DNA of 64,000 bases from Nonlabens sp. (GTDB lineage: Bacteria > Bacteroidota > Bacteroidia > Flavobacteriales > Flavobacteriaceae), in NCBI GenBank assembly GCA_020630715.1, contig JAHDIQ010000001.1, forward strand, positions 430,513 through 494,512, in the 5' to 3' direction. Each line of letters begins with the position of its first letter. The first letter of the stretch is position 1. Below the pieces are notes generated by a model. It saw nothing but the letters and a program-made list of their open reading frames with translations, was not told where the DNA came from and made no database searches. A program made the position numbers and the translations under genes. This document shows positions 34,319 through 44,046 of this stretch, in pieces.

Positions 34319-34558
34319 ATGAGTCAAGACGAATTCGGCAATGTAGCGCCACAAGATGAAGATTTAGGTATCGGTTTAAAAATCGTATCCTTTTGTATAC
34401 CTATTGTAGGTGCAATTTTATACTTCGTGTATAAAAAAGATGAACCTAAAAAATCTAAACAAGCTTGTTATGCGGCTTTAATAGGAGCTGGAGTAGGTAT
34501 TGTAATTAATATTTTACTTACGGTATTAGGCTTTGGTGCAGCAGCAATGGGTGGATAA
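34319..34558 (+). CDS. Small two-helix membrane protein, hypothetical
   Basis: A 79-residue protein with an acidic N-terminus and two transmembrane helices (about 22-38 and 50-72) separated by a lysine-rich loop (KKDEPKKSK). It is common-looking in flavobacteria but without known function. A strong terminator follows, closing this transcription unit. Confidence 0.6.
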   Translation: MSQDEFGNVAPQDEDLGIGLKIVSFCIPIVGAILYFVYKKDEPKKSKQACYAALIGAGVGIVINILLTVLGFGAAAMGG

Positions 34559-34581
34559 TCTTTTGCTAACGTAGTAATTTC

Positions 34582-34613
34582 AAACCGCTTCTCTACAAGG
34601 AAGCGGTTTTTTT
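34582..34613 (+). terminator. Rho-independent terminator
   Basis: 10-bp stem AAACCGCTTC / GAAGCGGTTT followed by seven T residues. It ends the wzz-rfb-DUF2085 unit. Confidence 0.92.
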
Positions 34614-34634
34614 ATGTGGTCTTTTGATGGTTAT

Positions 34635-34648
34635 GCATTCGCGAAAGC
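34635..34648. repeat. Iterated palindrome, near copy (intergenic)
   Basis: GCATTCGCGAAAGC, one mismatch to the core, between the terminator and gmd. Confidence 0.75.
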
Positions 34649-34702
34649 GTAATTCTATAAATCTATTGCAATACCTTATTTTTACAGCTTTACAACTAAT
34701 AT

Positions 34703-35830
34703 ATGTCTCAAGTTAAACATAAAGTAGCTTTAATTACCGGTGTCACTGGTCAGGATGGAGCTTATTTAAGTGAGTTTTTATTAAAAAAAGGATATGAGGT
34801 TCATGGTATTAAACGTCGTGCCTCTTTGTTTAATACAGACCGTATTGATCACTTGTATCAAGATCCACATGAGAAGGATGTAAAGTTTCACTTGCACTAT
34901 GGTGATCTAACGGATACCACAAATCTTACTAGAATTATTAAGGAAACACAGCCTGACGAGATTTACAATCTAGCAGCAATGTCTCATGTTCAGGTTTCTT
35001 TTGAAATGCCAGAATACACCGCAAATGCAGACGGAATAGGTGCGCTACGCATCCTAGAATCTGTACGTTTACTAGGAATGGAGAAGAAAACTAAGGTTTA
35101 TCAAGCTTCTACATCAGAGTTATACGGGAAAGTTCAAGAAATTCCACAATCAGAAACGACTCCATTTTATCCGCGTAGCCCTTATGCTGTTGCAAAAATG
35201 TATGCTTACTGGGCAACGGTAAATTATCGTGAGGCTTATGGAATGTTTGCTTGTAACGGGATTCTTTTTAACCATGAATCTCCAGTACGTGGAGAAACCT
35301 TTGTGACTCGTAAAATTACTCGTGCCACCTCAAAAATTGTCAAAGGACTTCAAGACAAAGTATATTTAGGAAATCTAGATGCTAAACGTGACTGGGGACA
35401 TGCTAAAGATTATGTGCGCATGATGTGGATGATCTTACAGCACGATGAGCCAGAAGACTGGGTGATCGCTACAGGAACAACAACTAGTGTGAGAGACTTT
35501 GTACGTATGGCCTTTCAATATGTAGGTATTGAGCTAGAATTTACTGGTGAGGGCGTGGATGAAAAAGGAACTGTAAAGTCCTGTTCAAATCCAGATTACC
35601 AATTAGAAATAGGAAAAGAAGTAGTAGCGGTAGATCCACGATACTTTCGTCCTACAGAGGTGGATTTATTGATAGGAGATCCTACTAAAGCCAAAGAAAA
35701 ACTAGGTTGGGTTCCAGAAATCGCACTTCAAGAACTGGTTAATGACATGATGAAAAGTGATTTACACCTCATGTCTAGAGAAGAGTATTTAAAAAGTGGT
35801 GGTTATCGTATTAATAACTATTTTGAATAA
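34703..35830 (+). CDS. gmd: GDP-mannose 4,6-dehydratase
   Basis: First step from GDP-mannose to GDP-L-fucose or related deoxysugars. The 375-residue protein carries [47 protein letters not shown], and the catalytic [10 protein letters not shown]. Length is normal. With the downstream fcl it forms the GDP-fucose branch of the locus. A region of 141 bases with hairpins separates the two genes. Confidence 0.97.
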   Translation: MSQVKHKVALITGVTGQDGAYLSEFLLKKGYEVHGIKRRASLFNTDRIDHLYQDPHEKDVKFHLHYGDLTDTTNLTRIIKETQPDEIYNLAAMSHVQVSFEMPEYTANADGIGALRILESVRLLGMEKKTKVYQASTSELYGKVQEIPQSETTPFYPRSPYAVAKMYAYWATVNYREAYGMFACNGILFNHESPVRGETFVTRKITRATSKIVKGLQDKVYLGNLDAKRDWGHAKDYVRMMWMILQHDEPEDWVIATGTTTSVRDFVRMAFQYVGIELEFTGEGVDEKGTVKSCSNPDYQLEIGKEVVAVDPRYFRPTEVDLLIGDPTKAKEKLGWVPEIALQELVNDMMKSDLHLMSREEYLKSGGYRINNYFE

Positions 35831-35938
35831 AGATTATCGATTAAAGAATATGGAATATAGAAGTAGAGATAGAATTCTGATTTCATTTTTAAAACCATAT
35901 TATAGTAGACAATAAGGTTATTAATAACCGAGAAAAGG

Positions 35939-35957
35939 TCCTTTCCTTTGGAAAGGA
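35939..35957. repeat. Hairpin upstream of fcl
   Basis: Perfect TCCTTTCC / GGAAAGGA inverted repeat with a TTT loop, ending 14 bases before the fcl ATG; a second palindrome, GGTTATTAATAACC, lies just upstream (35917-35930). From memory, CCTTTCCTTTGGAAAGG-type elements recur in flavobacterial intergenic DNA. It could be a mobile repeat or a leader hairpin. Confidence 0.45.
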
Positions 35958-35971
35958 TTTAGGATAGGCCT

Positions 35972-37021
35972 ATGAATAAAAATTCTAAAATATACGTTGC
36001 TGGACATCGTGGTCTGGTGGGAAGCGCCATTGTGAGTGAATTACAAGAGTTAGGTTATACTAATTTTGTATTACGCGCTCACAAACAACTAGACCTCACT
36101 AATCAAAAAGCAACTGCAGATTTTTTTGCTATTGAACAACCAGAATATGTTTTTCTTGCAGCAGCAACGGTAGGTGGAATCGTCGCAAATAACACCTATC
36201 GTGCAGATTTTATCTATAAAAACCTCATGATACAAAATAACGTTATTCACCATAGTTATGTGAATGGCGTGAAGAAACTACTATTTCTAGGTAGCACTTG
36301 TATTTATCCTAAAATGGCACCACAACCTATGCCAGAGGATAGTTTACTTACAGGCCCATTAGAATATACAAATGAACCTTATGCGATTGCAAAAATTGCA
36401 GGAATAAAAATGTGTGAGAGTTACAATCTACAGTATGGCACCAACTTTATATCAGTAATGCCTACAAATTTGTATGGTCCTAATGACAATTTTGATTTAG
36501 AAAAATCCCATGTATTGCCAGCCTTAATTCGTAAAATGCATTTAGGAAAATTGTTGATGGATGGAAACGAGCAAGCATTAATGAAGGATTTAGGTGTTGA
36601 TGATTACGCTTTCGCGAAAGCGGAATTACAAAAACATGGAATCACAGAAACTAGTATATCTTTATGGGGAACTGGCTCACCAAAACGGGAGTTTCTATGG
36701 TCACACGATATGGCAAAAGCTTGTGTTTATCTTATGCAACATAAAGATTTTGATGACATCAAAGGAAATAATCCACAAGTACGCAACACGCATCTTAACA
36801 TAGGAACAGGTGAAGATATTGCTATTAAAGACCTTGCAGAACTGATTAAAATCACTGTAGGTTATAAGGGAAATCTAGATTGGGACAGCTCAAAACCAGA
36901 CGGCACACCACGCAAACTGACTGATGTTTCAAAGCTCCATAATTTAGGCTGGAAGCATGAGGTAGACCTTAAAAAAGGTGTGGAGATGATGTATGAGGCT
37001 TATAAAAATCAAAATCAATGA
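35972..37021 (+). CDS. fcl: GDP-L-fucose synthase
   Basis: Epimerase-reductase converting GDP-4-keto-6-deoxymannose to GDP-L-fucose. Signatures are [47 protein letters not shown] and the catalytic [13 protein letters not shown]. At 349 residues it is about 30 longer than the usual enzyme, owing to an insertion (about 195-230) before the [12 protein letters not shown] strand that many flavobacterial homologues also have; the palindrome lies in that insertion as AFAKA (residues 213-217). ATGA overlap with the next gene. Confidence 0.96.
   Translation: MNKNSKIYVAGHRGLVGSAIVSELQELGYTNFVLRAHKQLDLTNQKATADFFAIEQPEYVFLAAATVGGIVANNTYRADFIYKNLMIQNNVIHHSYVNGVKKLLFLGSTCIYPKMAPQPMPEDSLLTGPLEYTNEPYAIAKIAGIKMCESYNLQYGTNFISVMPTNLYGPNDNFDLEKSHVLPALIRKMHLGKLLMDGNEQALMKDLGVDDYAFAKAELQKHGITETSISLWGTGSPKREFLWSHDMAKACVYLMQHKDFDDIKGNNPQVRNTHLNIGTGEDIAIKDLAELIKITVGYKGNLDWDSSKPDGTPRKLTDVSKLHNLGWKHEVDLKKGVEMMYEAYKNQNQ
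36608..36621. repeat. Iterated palindrome, copy 10 (in fcl)
   Basis: Exact core, read as AFAKA at residues 213-217 of Fcl, inside a lineage-variable insertion. Confidence 0.95.
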
Positions 37022-37890
37022 TAAACTTATTGAAGTTTATATGGTCTCATCCATTAAATAGCAACGGTAAATTAAAGGCTTTAGGCAGGTTTGTTAAGTG
37101 GCAAATAGGAAGTAGAGTCCTTAAAAAACCAGTACTGCATCAGTTTACTGAAAAGTCTGTTTTGGTAATTGAAAAAGGAATGACCGGAGCGACACAAAAT
37201 ATTTATTGTGGACTTCATGATTATTGGGAAATGTTATTTGTTCTACATTTTCTAAAACCAGAAGATACCCTTATTGATATAGGTTCAAATGTGGGCGCTT
37301 ATTCTGTGCTTGCTGGAGCTCATTGTGAGAGTAAGGTAATCGCTGTAGAAGCTTTACCTCAAACATTTGAAAAATTAAAAAGGAATGTTGCTATCAATAA
37401 AATCACAAATATTGATTTAAATAATCTTGCAATAGGCAGTAAGGAAGGCTCAATTAACTTCACAACAGAGCATGATACTACTAATCACATAACAACAACA
37501 TCTGGAGTAGGAACTACAGTTGTAAAGATGACTACACTAGATAAATTAATTCCTGATAATAATGATTTAAAAATCTTAAAGATAGATGTTGAAGGTTATG
37601 AAATAGAAGTTTTACTAGGCGCTAAAGAGTTGCTAAAGAACGTTAACCTAGTTGGTATTTTAATAGAGATAAATGGTTCAGGAAAACGATTTGGTTATTC
37701 TGACGACCATATTCACAATCAGTTACTAGAGCAAGGTTATTTACCTTATATATATAATCCTAAATTAAGAGTACTTAATAAACTAGATTCATATGGAACT
37801 CACAATACATTGTACATTAAAAATCTAGAAGTCGTAGAAAAAAGACTTTCTACTGCTGATACTATAAAGATCTTTAACGAGTTCTATTAA
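37018..37890 (+). CDS. FkbM family methyltransferase
   Basis: A 290-residue SAM-dependent methyltransferase. The motif [18 protein letters not shown] (about 85-100) is the SAM loop, followed by [17 protein letters not shown] and [18 protein letters not shown], typical of the FkbM family that O-methylates sugars in polysaccharide loci. It overlaps fcl by four bases, so it is probably part of the same unit, and likely methylates a sugar of the polymer (inference). Confidence 0.88.
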   Translation: MINLLKFIWSHPLNSNGKLKALGRFVKWQIGSRVLKKPVLHQFTEKSVLVIEKGMTGATQNIYCGLHDYWEMLFVLHFLKPEDTLIDIGSNVGAYSVLAGAHCESKVIAVEALPQTFEKLKRNVAINKITNIDLNNLAIGSKEGSINFTTEHDTTNHITTTSGVGTTVVKMTTLDKLIPDNNDLKILKIDVEGYEIEVLLGAKELLKNVNLVGILIEINGSGKRFGYSDDHIHNQLLEQGYLPYIYNPKLRVLNKLDSYGTHNTLYIKNLEVVEKRLSTADTIKIFNEFY

Positions 37891-37908
37891 AAGTTTAATC
37901 TTAATTTA

Positions 37909-39174
37909 ATGAAATTATTTTTTAAAAATCTTTCTTCTGATAAGATTAAGGTATTTGAAAATTACTTTTATCTAACTATAATTCAAGGGCTTAATTACCT
38001 TCTTCCTTTTCTTGTCGTACCTTTTTTAGTTAGACATTTAGGGATTTCAAATTTTGGTCTAGTATCTTTTGCTCAGGCCTTAATGGTCTTTTTTATCATT
38101 TTTACTGATTTTGGTTTTAATACAACAGCTACTCGGGAGATAGCTAGATTGCATAGTGAAGGCAAAGATTTATCACCTTTATTTTTCAATGTATTATGGT
38201 CAAGAATAGCATTAGTTATTATAGGTTTTCTAATTCTACTGATCATTACTTTTTCATTTGATAAATTTTATAAAAACCAGTCACTTTACTTAATAAGCTA
38301 TGGAGTGGTTGTAGGGCAAGCTATTTTTCCAGTATGGTTTTTTCAGGGTATTGAAAAAATGAAATTCATTACAGTAATAAATGTGGTTGCTAAGGTCATC
38401 TTCACGGTATTAATTTTTATTTATGTTGATAATTCAAACGATTTCATTCTAGTTCCAGTATTTAATTCAACAGGTTTTATAATCGCAGGTTTGCTTAGTC
38501 TTTTGATTAGTTTTAAGACTGTAAGCTGGAAGAGACCAGACTTCAAGGGTAGTAAAATATTTTATATAGAAAGCTTCCAAATGTTCGTAAGTAGTCTGTC
38601 AACTAGCTTAGTTACATCTTTAAATGTTTTCTTATTAGGTATTTTTGGAGGTGATTTTTTAGTAGGGATTTATTCTAGTTTTGAAAAACTTATACTAGCT
38701 GCAAAGAATATGTTTATCCCTATATATCAGGCTCTATATCCATTTATGTCTAGGCAATCTATAACGGGAATACACCGCTATATGAAGAAAATTTTACCAG
38801 GCGTGGTACTTTTAGGCTTCAGTATTGTAGCTGTATTCTATTTTCTATCTGAATCTATATTGTATTTCCTATATAAAGAGAAGGTAATCCTAGAATATAC
38901 TTACTTATTTAAAATTATGAGTATTATTGCTTTAATTAGTGGATTACATATGATGTTTAATGTCTTGTATGCTCCTGCAACTAGGCAGTTTAAATTACTT
39001 ATGTGGATTATGATAAGTGCAGGAGTTTTTAATTTAATACTGAGCCTTTCCATTGTTCCAATTTATAAAATTCAAGGTACAGTATTATCAGTGGTAATCA
39101 CTGAATTGTTTTTACTAGTGCTGTGCACAATTTTTTATGTGCGTGATGTTAAAAAGGCGACTTTAAACACCTAA
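37909..39174 (+). CDS. Wzx-type polysaccharide flippase
   Basis: A 421-residue integral membrane protein with about 12-14 hydrophobic helices. The N-terminal region YFYLTIIQGLNYLLPFLVVPFLVRHLG and the following FGLVSFAQAL fit the MOP/Wzx family of lipid-linked oligosaccharide flippases. Base composition is lower in GC than neighbouring housekeeping genes, as usual for such loci. It moves the undecaprenyl-linked repeat unit across the inner membrane. Confidence 0.9.
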   Translation: MKLFFKNLSSDKIKVFENYFYLTIIQGLNYLLPFLVVPFLVRHLGISNFGLVSFAQALMVFFIIFTDFGFNTTATREIARLHSEGKDLSPLFFNVLWSRIALVIIGFLILLIITFSFDKFYKNQSLYLISYGVVVGQAIFPVWFFQGIEKMKFITVINVVAKVIFTVLIFIYVDNSNDFILVPVFNSTGFIIAGLLSLLISFKTVSWKRPDFKGSKIFYIESFQMFVSSLSTSLVTSLNVFLLGIFGGDFLVGIYSSFEKLILAAKNMFIPIYQALYPFMSRQSITGIHRYMKKILPGVVLLGFSIVAVFYFLSESILYFLYKEKVILEYTYLFKIMSIIALISGLHMMFNVLYAPATRQFKLLMWIMISAGVFNLILSLSIVPIYKIQGTVLSVVITELFLLVLCTIFYVRDVKKATLNT

Positions 39175-39181
39175 TAAACTA

Positions 39182-40219
39182 ATGACTATTCTATATCTAT
39201 ATGCAGAGTTGATGGGCTACAATATTCCTGTGCTACAGGAATTATCTACTTCTCATAATGCTCAAGTATATGTAGTGCATTGGGATAAAAAGAAATTAAC
39301 GCCTTATAAAGCACCTCAAATAGATGGTGTCACCTACTACAATCGTTCTGAATTTGAGAGGAACGATTTTATAGAACTTGCTCAAAAGATTAATCCAGAT
39401 ATCGTGTATGTTCCTAATTGGTATGATAAAGGCTATTTACCAGTTTGTAAATTTTTAAGAGATAAGAATGTTCCTGTTGTTGCTGGATTAGATAATCAGT
39501 GGTCAGGTAGTTTAAAACAATGGTTAGGATGTGCTTATATGCGGTTGTATTTGAGAAATTTTTTTTCTCATTTATGGGTAGCTGGTCCATCCCAATATGA
39601 ATTTGCAAGAAGACTAGGTTTTTCTAAAAACAAAATCATTTTTGACTTTTATAGTGCAGACGTGGATAAGTTTAAACCTATTTATCAGGAAAAAGTATTA
39701 GCTCACAATCCTAAAAAATTCCTGTTTGTAGGAAGACTTGAGCCCGTGAAAGGGATTGACTTGCTTTTAGAGGCATGGCGTCATATTTCAGATAAAAAAG
39801 ACTGGGATATCACATTAATAGGTAGTGGTAGTCTAAAGAGCCAATTTAAGGATGAGCTAGGTGTTACTGTAAAAGACTTTATGCAACCTGAAAAATTAGT
39901 TGAAGAAATAAGAAATTATGACTGTTTTATACTTCCTAGTATTTATGAGCCTTATGGTGTGGTACTACATGAGTTTGCAACTGCAGGAATGCCCATTATC
40001 GCTAGTGATACTTGTGGTGCTTCTTCTATATTTGTTATAAGCGGTCATAGCGGTTATCAATTTAAATCTGGTAATGCATTAGATTTAAAGGATAAAATGG
40101 AGCGAATAATGCAACTGAATGAAGACGAGTTTAATGACATGCGACGCAATGCACATTTTAAAGGGATGAAGATTACTGCACAAACAAGTGCTGCCCAATT
40201 TATGTCAGTGATATATTAA
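39182..40219 (+). CDS. Glycosyltransferase family 4
   Basis: A 345-residue GT-B enzyme. The donor-binding half has FLFVGRLEPVKGIDLLLEAW and the E-x7-E type motif SIYEPYGVVLHEFATAGMPIIASD, characteristic of GT4 retaining transferases. The N-terminal half is less conserved, as expected for acceptor recognition. It is cytoplasmic or membrane-peripheral and adds one sugar to the repeat unit; donor and linkage are unknown. Confidence 0.9.
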   Translation: MTILYLYAELMGYNIPVLQELSTSHNAQVYVVHWDKKKLTPYKAPQIDGVTYYNRSEFERNDFIELAQKINPDIVYVPNWYDKGYLPVCKFLRDKNVPVVAGLDNQWSGSLKQWLGCAYMRLYLRNFFSHLWVAGPSQYEFARRLGFSKNKIIFDFYSADVDKFKPIYQEKVLAHNPKKFLFVGRLEPVKGIDLLLEAWRHISDKKDWDITLIGSGSLKSQFKDELGVTVKDFMQPEKLVEEIRNYDCFILPSIYEPYGVVLHEFATAGMPIIASDTCGASSIFVISGHSGYQFKSGNALDLKDKMERIMQLNEDEFNDMRRNAHFKGMKITAQTSAAQFMSVIY

Positions 40220-40222
40220 TCT

Positions 40223-41515
40223 ATGGAAATAGGAATTTACATTATATGCATCTTATTTCAGGTTGCGATTCTATCTAGAATTGTAAAGTTTAATTTTGTA
40301 AGTCCTGTTTATACTTATATTATTTTTTATGCTGTATGTATCTCATTATCTGTGTTATACTATTATTTTTACGATGATAAAATATCGCTGTATAATTTTG
40401 ATTTTATAAATAATAAATTGTTTACTGATGCAATAACCTTTCACTTACTAGCGGTTTGCACCTTTTGTTTAGGAGTAATTTTATATTATGATTTTTCTTC
40501 TTCTAAAGTTCGTAAACTATTCAACTCACCTATAGGTATTGCCTTTAAATTTGATTACACTTTACCTAAAAGCTTAAACCTGTTAATACACATATTTATG
40601 GCTATTATAGTCTTGTTATGTGCATTCTCATATGGTGATTTACTCTTTTTCAGAGCTGAGTATTTAATTGATAAAAACACATCATTTATTACTTTAATGA
40701 AATTATTAAGTTTTGTTACTGTTTTAATGCTTGGTATAACCTACAAGAATCAAAAAGCAATTACTATTATCTACTTTTTATTAATAATCATAATTGCAAC
40801 AGGAACAGGTTCAAGATTAGCAGTGATTTATGCTATCGTATTTGGATTACTCATATTTATTTCGGGAAATAAAAGTACGTTATCTAAGTTTTATTTAGCC
40901 TTAAATCTGTTAACAGCGTTTGTATATTTAGCTTTTTTAATGAGTGTAAGACCTTTACCTAATCATGGTCTAATCCCGTATATTGGAAGTATTTTTAATA
41001 ATTCTTCTGACATTACTTCTAATCTAGTATTTAACATCTATTACACTTTTATTTTTGGTGTTTTCGTAACATCAAAAACGATAGTAGGCGATGCAACTAC
41101 CGTTAATACCATTCTTATTAGTATTAATCCATTGCCTGGTAAATGGGTAGGCTGGTATGATGTAGCAAATAGCTTAAGAGCAAATAGATTTGCTCCTTAT
41201 AGTGCAAATGGAGAAGTTTTTTCCATGGGTAAAATATTTACTTCAGTGTTTTTTACTTTCATTGGGTTAATATTTGCTTTTATGGAGCATAAAATGAGAT
41301 CACTCTTCAAAAATGGTAGTAAGGTTTTCGGGTTTATAATCTCAATTCTATGCATCTTATTTGTTATTTACTCTTTTGAATACAATTTAAGATCAACCAT
41401 GAGATACTTATACTATGCATTCTTCTTCTTGTTAGTCTATAGTTTAGTCGGTAAATATGATTACAAAATAGGAGCTGTAAAAATCAAACGGAAGTCAAAA
41501 AAAAACTTGTTCTAA
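40223..41515 (+). CDS. Wzy-like O-antigen polymerase (membrane protein)
   Basis: A 430-residue protein with about 11 transmembrane segments and a basic C-terminus (KIKRKSKKN). Topology, position between glycosyltransferase and ligase-like genes, and an FRAEYL segment followed by a GTGSRLA loop suggest the Wzy polymerase or an oligosaccharide repeat-unit polymerase. Sequence motifs in this family are weak, so the assignment rests on topology and context. It is one base from the next gene. Confidence 0.65.
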   Translation: MEIGIYIICILFQVAILSRIVKFNFVSPVYTYIIFYAVCISLSVLYYYFYDDKISLYNFDFINNKLFTDAITFHLLAVCTFCLGVILYYDFSSSKVRKLFNSPIGIAFKFDYTLPKSLNLLIHIFMAIIVLLCAFSYGDLLFFRAEYLIDKNTSFITLMKLLSFVTVLMLGITYKNQKAITIIYFLLIIIIATGTGSRLAVIYAIVFGLLIFISGNKSTLSKFYLALNLLTAFVYLAFLMSVRPLPNHGLIPYIGSIFNNSSDITSNLVFNIYYTFIFGVFVTSKTIVGDATTVNTILISINPLPGKWVGWYDVANSLRANRFAPYSANGEVFSMGKIFTSVFFTFIGLIFAFMEHKMRSLFKNGSKVFGFIISILCILFVIYSFEYNLRSTMRYLYYAFFFLLVYSLVGKYDYKIGAVKIKRKSKKNLF

Positions 41516-42781
41516 ATGACACAGGTCGTCTTATCAAAATTTAATTCGGTTGAGGAAAGGTTACTAGCTTTTGTTATGATCTCAATGGGTCTTTTCCCAA
41601 TTTTACCTAATAAGTTAAAGCCGTTGCCTGTAGTGTTTTTAATGATACTCACTTTATGGATGTTAATAAGAAAACCAAAAACCAAATCAAAATCAATCCC
41701 ATTATGGCAACCTGTCTTATTATCCTCGCTCTTACTTTTATATACGATAAGTCTCATCTATACTTCTGATTTAAAAGTAGGTTTCAAACGATTAGAAACA
41801 GGCGCTTCATTATTATTAGTTCCGTGGTTTTTTTATATAATTAGCGCTAGGACGAGTTACACGTTAATGCAATTAAAAATTTTATTGTACACCTATTTTT
41901 GGGCATCTGTCTGTTATGCTTTTATTATTATTATATTTTTTATTTCCATAGGGTTTTATAGTGGTGATCAAACTTTAGAATATTGTTTATCCTGGTTAGA
42001 TGGAATGCTATGGGGTTTGAGTCAGCATGCAATTTACGCTTCTATGATTCTAGCCATTGCTATCATTATGGCACCATATCTTTATAAAGATTATGCAGGC
42101 TGGAAGAGGATAGTGTTTATTATAGGTGCTATAGTGCTCATTTATTTACTTTTTCTAATGTTTAGAAAAGGTGTTATTATCGCCATAGCATTATCTATGT
42201 TAGTTTTTTTATATAATAAACGTAAAGAAATAGGTTTACTTAAAATAGGTCTTGTAGGTGCTGTACTTATTATTGCGGGACTTTTTATGAGGGATAAAAT
42301 ATCTGAACGTGTAATGGAGATGTTTTCAGTAAATACTTATGCTCAGGTGGATGTAGATAAGTCCACGAGCATGAGATTTACCGTTTATAATTGTGTTATT
42401 GATGATATAAATAAAAGTCCATGGATAGGTCATGGAGTAGGTGATGGATATCATTTAATTGAAACTTGCCTTAAAGAAAAGTACGGTATTGTTTTTCATG
42501 ATAGCAAGCTTAGAAAAAATTCTCACAATCAGTATTTGGGAATATGGTTATACACTGGAATTGTAGGTTTAGGACTGTTCTTGTTCCAGTTATTTCTATA
42601 TTTTAAGAAAGCTAAGGCTACTAAAAACTTATTTTTTACACAGCTCATTATATTTTTTACAATTGTACTTTTTACAGAAAACATTTTAGATCGTCAAACA
42701 GGAGTTTTACTCTTTGCTTTGTTTCTCAATCTGTTCTTTTTTATGCAACTTGCACCAGATTCAAAAAAGCAATTGCAATGA
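41516..42781 (+). CDS. O-antigen ligase/polymerase family protein (Wzy_C-like), paralogue A
   Basis: A 421-residue membrane protein with about 10-12 helices. The large periplasmic loop and C-terminal part contain IGHGVGDGYHLI and NSHNQYLGIWLYTGIVGL, the latter being the conserved HNxYL-type motif of the WaaL/Wzy_C family. It resembles the next gene throughout (shared YTSDLKVGFKRLE / YSENMDYSFKKLE and ENILDRQTGVLLFALFLNL / ENLLERQEGVIYFALFLNL), so the two arose by tandem duplication. Overlaps it by four bases. Confidence 0.78.
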   Translation: MTQVVLSKFNSVEERLLAFVMISMGLFPILPNKLKPLPVVFLMILTLWMLIRKPKTKSKSIPLWQPVLLSSLLLLYTISLIYTSDLKVGFKRLETGASLLLVPWFFYIISARTSYTLMQLKILLYTYFWASVCYAFIIIIFFISIGFYSGDQTLEYCLSWLDGMLWGLSQHAIYASMILAIAIIMAPYLYKDYAGWKRIVFIIGAIVLIYLLFLMFRKGVIIAIALSMLVFLYNKRKEIGLLKIGLVGAVLIIAGLFMRDKISERVMEMFSVNTYAQVDVDKSTSMRFTVYNCVIDDINKSPWIGHGVGDGYHLIETCLKEKYGIVFHDSKLRKNSHNQYLGIWLYTGIVGLGLFLFQLFLYFKKAKATKNLFFTQLIIFFTIVLFTENILDRQTGVLLFALFLNLFFFMQLAPDSKKQLQ

Positions 42782-44046
42782 ATACAACCATAAGACCTTC
42801 TATAAGATTTGAGCGTTTATTCATAATAGCCTTATTGCTATTGCTGGCGACACCTATATTTCCACAATTGCTTAAAATCGCTTCAATTGCTTTTTTTATT
42901 GTGATTTGCTTAAGTGATTTCATTAAGAATAAACCTTCTTTTAAATGGTCTTTCTTTTTATTTAATGCAGGCTTGTATTTAGTATACTTGTTTAGTGTTT
43001 TATATTCTGAGAATATGGACTATAGCTTTAAAAAGCTAGAAGTAAGTGCATCACTCATATTGTTTCCACTATGTTTTGCAATGGCTTCTCAATCGTTAAT
43101 TGAAAAAGGGATTAATAAAATCAAACTTTTGTTTATTACCTACATAGCATCTGTTTTACTGGTAAACATCTTACTAGTTATAGGTTTTTTAAATAGTGGG
43201 TTTTCCTGGACAGAGTTTATAGAATATTCACCTTACGTAAACAGACTGGAAAACTATCCAGGAATTCATTCACTTTATTTAAGTATGCATAATGCTGTTT
43301 CGATAATAATGGTGTTTTATTTGTTACGTACAGAACGTTTTTTAAAAACAGGAATTCTATTGTTTATTTTCGGTTTTTTGCTGGGAATCGGGCTGATTTT
43401 ATTACTTAAAAAAGGTCCTATTTTTGCTTTACTAGTAGTAGCAACATTACTTAGTATAAGGTATAAATTAATACGTATTTGGGCGTTTTATGGAGTCTTT
43501 ATTGCCAGCCTTTGTTCCTTATTTATAGCGTTTCCCAGTTCTGTGGACCGCTTTAATCAGCTTCTTAAAATGGAAAAAGTAAATACTGATAAGGATTCTG
43601 CTCAGATTCAAGAAGTTGTTCTCTCTTGTGCAAAAATAGAAATGGAGCAAGCTGGGATTTTTGGCTATGGAATAGGCGATGGAAAGGCACATCTCATTGA
43701 CTGCTATGGAGACGTGGATCAAGACTTAGTTAGTAGTTCTTATAACTCACATAATCAATATATAAGTTTGATTTTAATGGTTGGTTTTTTTGGACTCTTT
43801 GTATTTCTAGCATCATTGTTTTATAATGTCATGAACGCAGTAAGAAATGGTGTTTTTATAACTATCGCATTGATCTTATTTTATGCTATTGCCATGTTTT
43901 CAGAGAATTTACTAGAACGTCAAGAAGGAGTAATTTACTTTGCATTATTTCTAAACTTGCTCTATTTTCTTAATAAAAATAATCAGCAAAAAGTACGTCG
44001 CAATCCTAATCAAGAGGAACTCCTTAAACATATTATCGATGAGTAA
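42778..44046 (+). CDS. O-antigen ligase/polymerase family protein (Wzy_C-like), paralogue B
   Basis: A 422-residue membrane protein, paralogous to the preceding gene, with FGYGIGDGKAHLI and NSHNQYISLILMVGFFGL in the matching places. One copy could act as polymerase and the other as ligase, or they may handle two different polymers; sequence alone does not separate these. Its end overlaps the next glycosyltransferase by 8 bases. Confidence 0.78.
   Translation: MNTTIRPSIRFERLFIIALLLLLATPIFPQLLKIASIAFFIVICLSDFIKNKPSFKWSFFLFNAGLYLVYLFSVLYSENMDYSFKKLEVSASLILFPLCFAMASQSLIEKGINKIKLLFITYIASVLLVNILLVIGFLNSGFSWTEFIEYSPYVNRLENYPGIHSLYLSMHNAVSIIMVFYLLRTERFLKTGILLFIFGFLLGIGLILLLKKGPIFALLVVATLLSIRYKLIRIWAFYGVFIASLCSLFIAFPSSVDRFNQLLKMEKVNTDKDSAQIQEVVLSCAKIEMEQAGIFGYGIGDGKAHLIDCYGDVDQDLVSSSYNSHNQYISLILMVGFFGLFVFLASLFYNVMNAVRNGVFITIALILFYAIAMFSENLLERQEGVIYFALFLNLLYFLNKNNQQKVRRNPNQEELLKHIIDE

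Noticed and set aside
36594-36803. Possible frameshift in fcl, suggested by a second open frame there and the extra length
   Set aside because: The main frame is continuous and keeps all motifs; the extra 30 residues match an insertion known in flavobacterial homologues.
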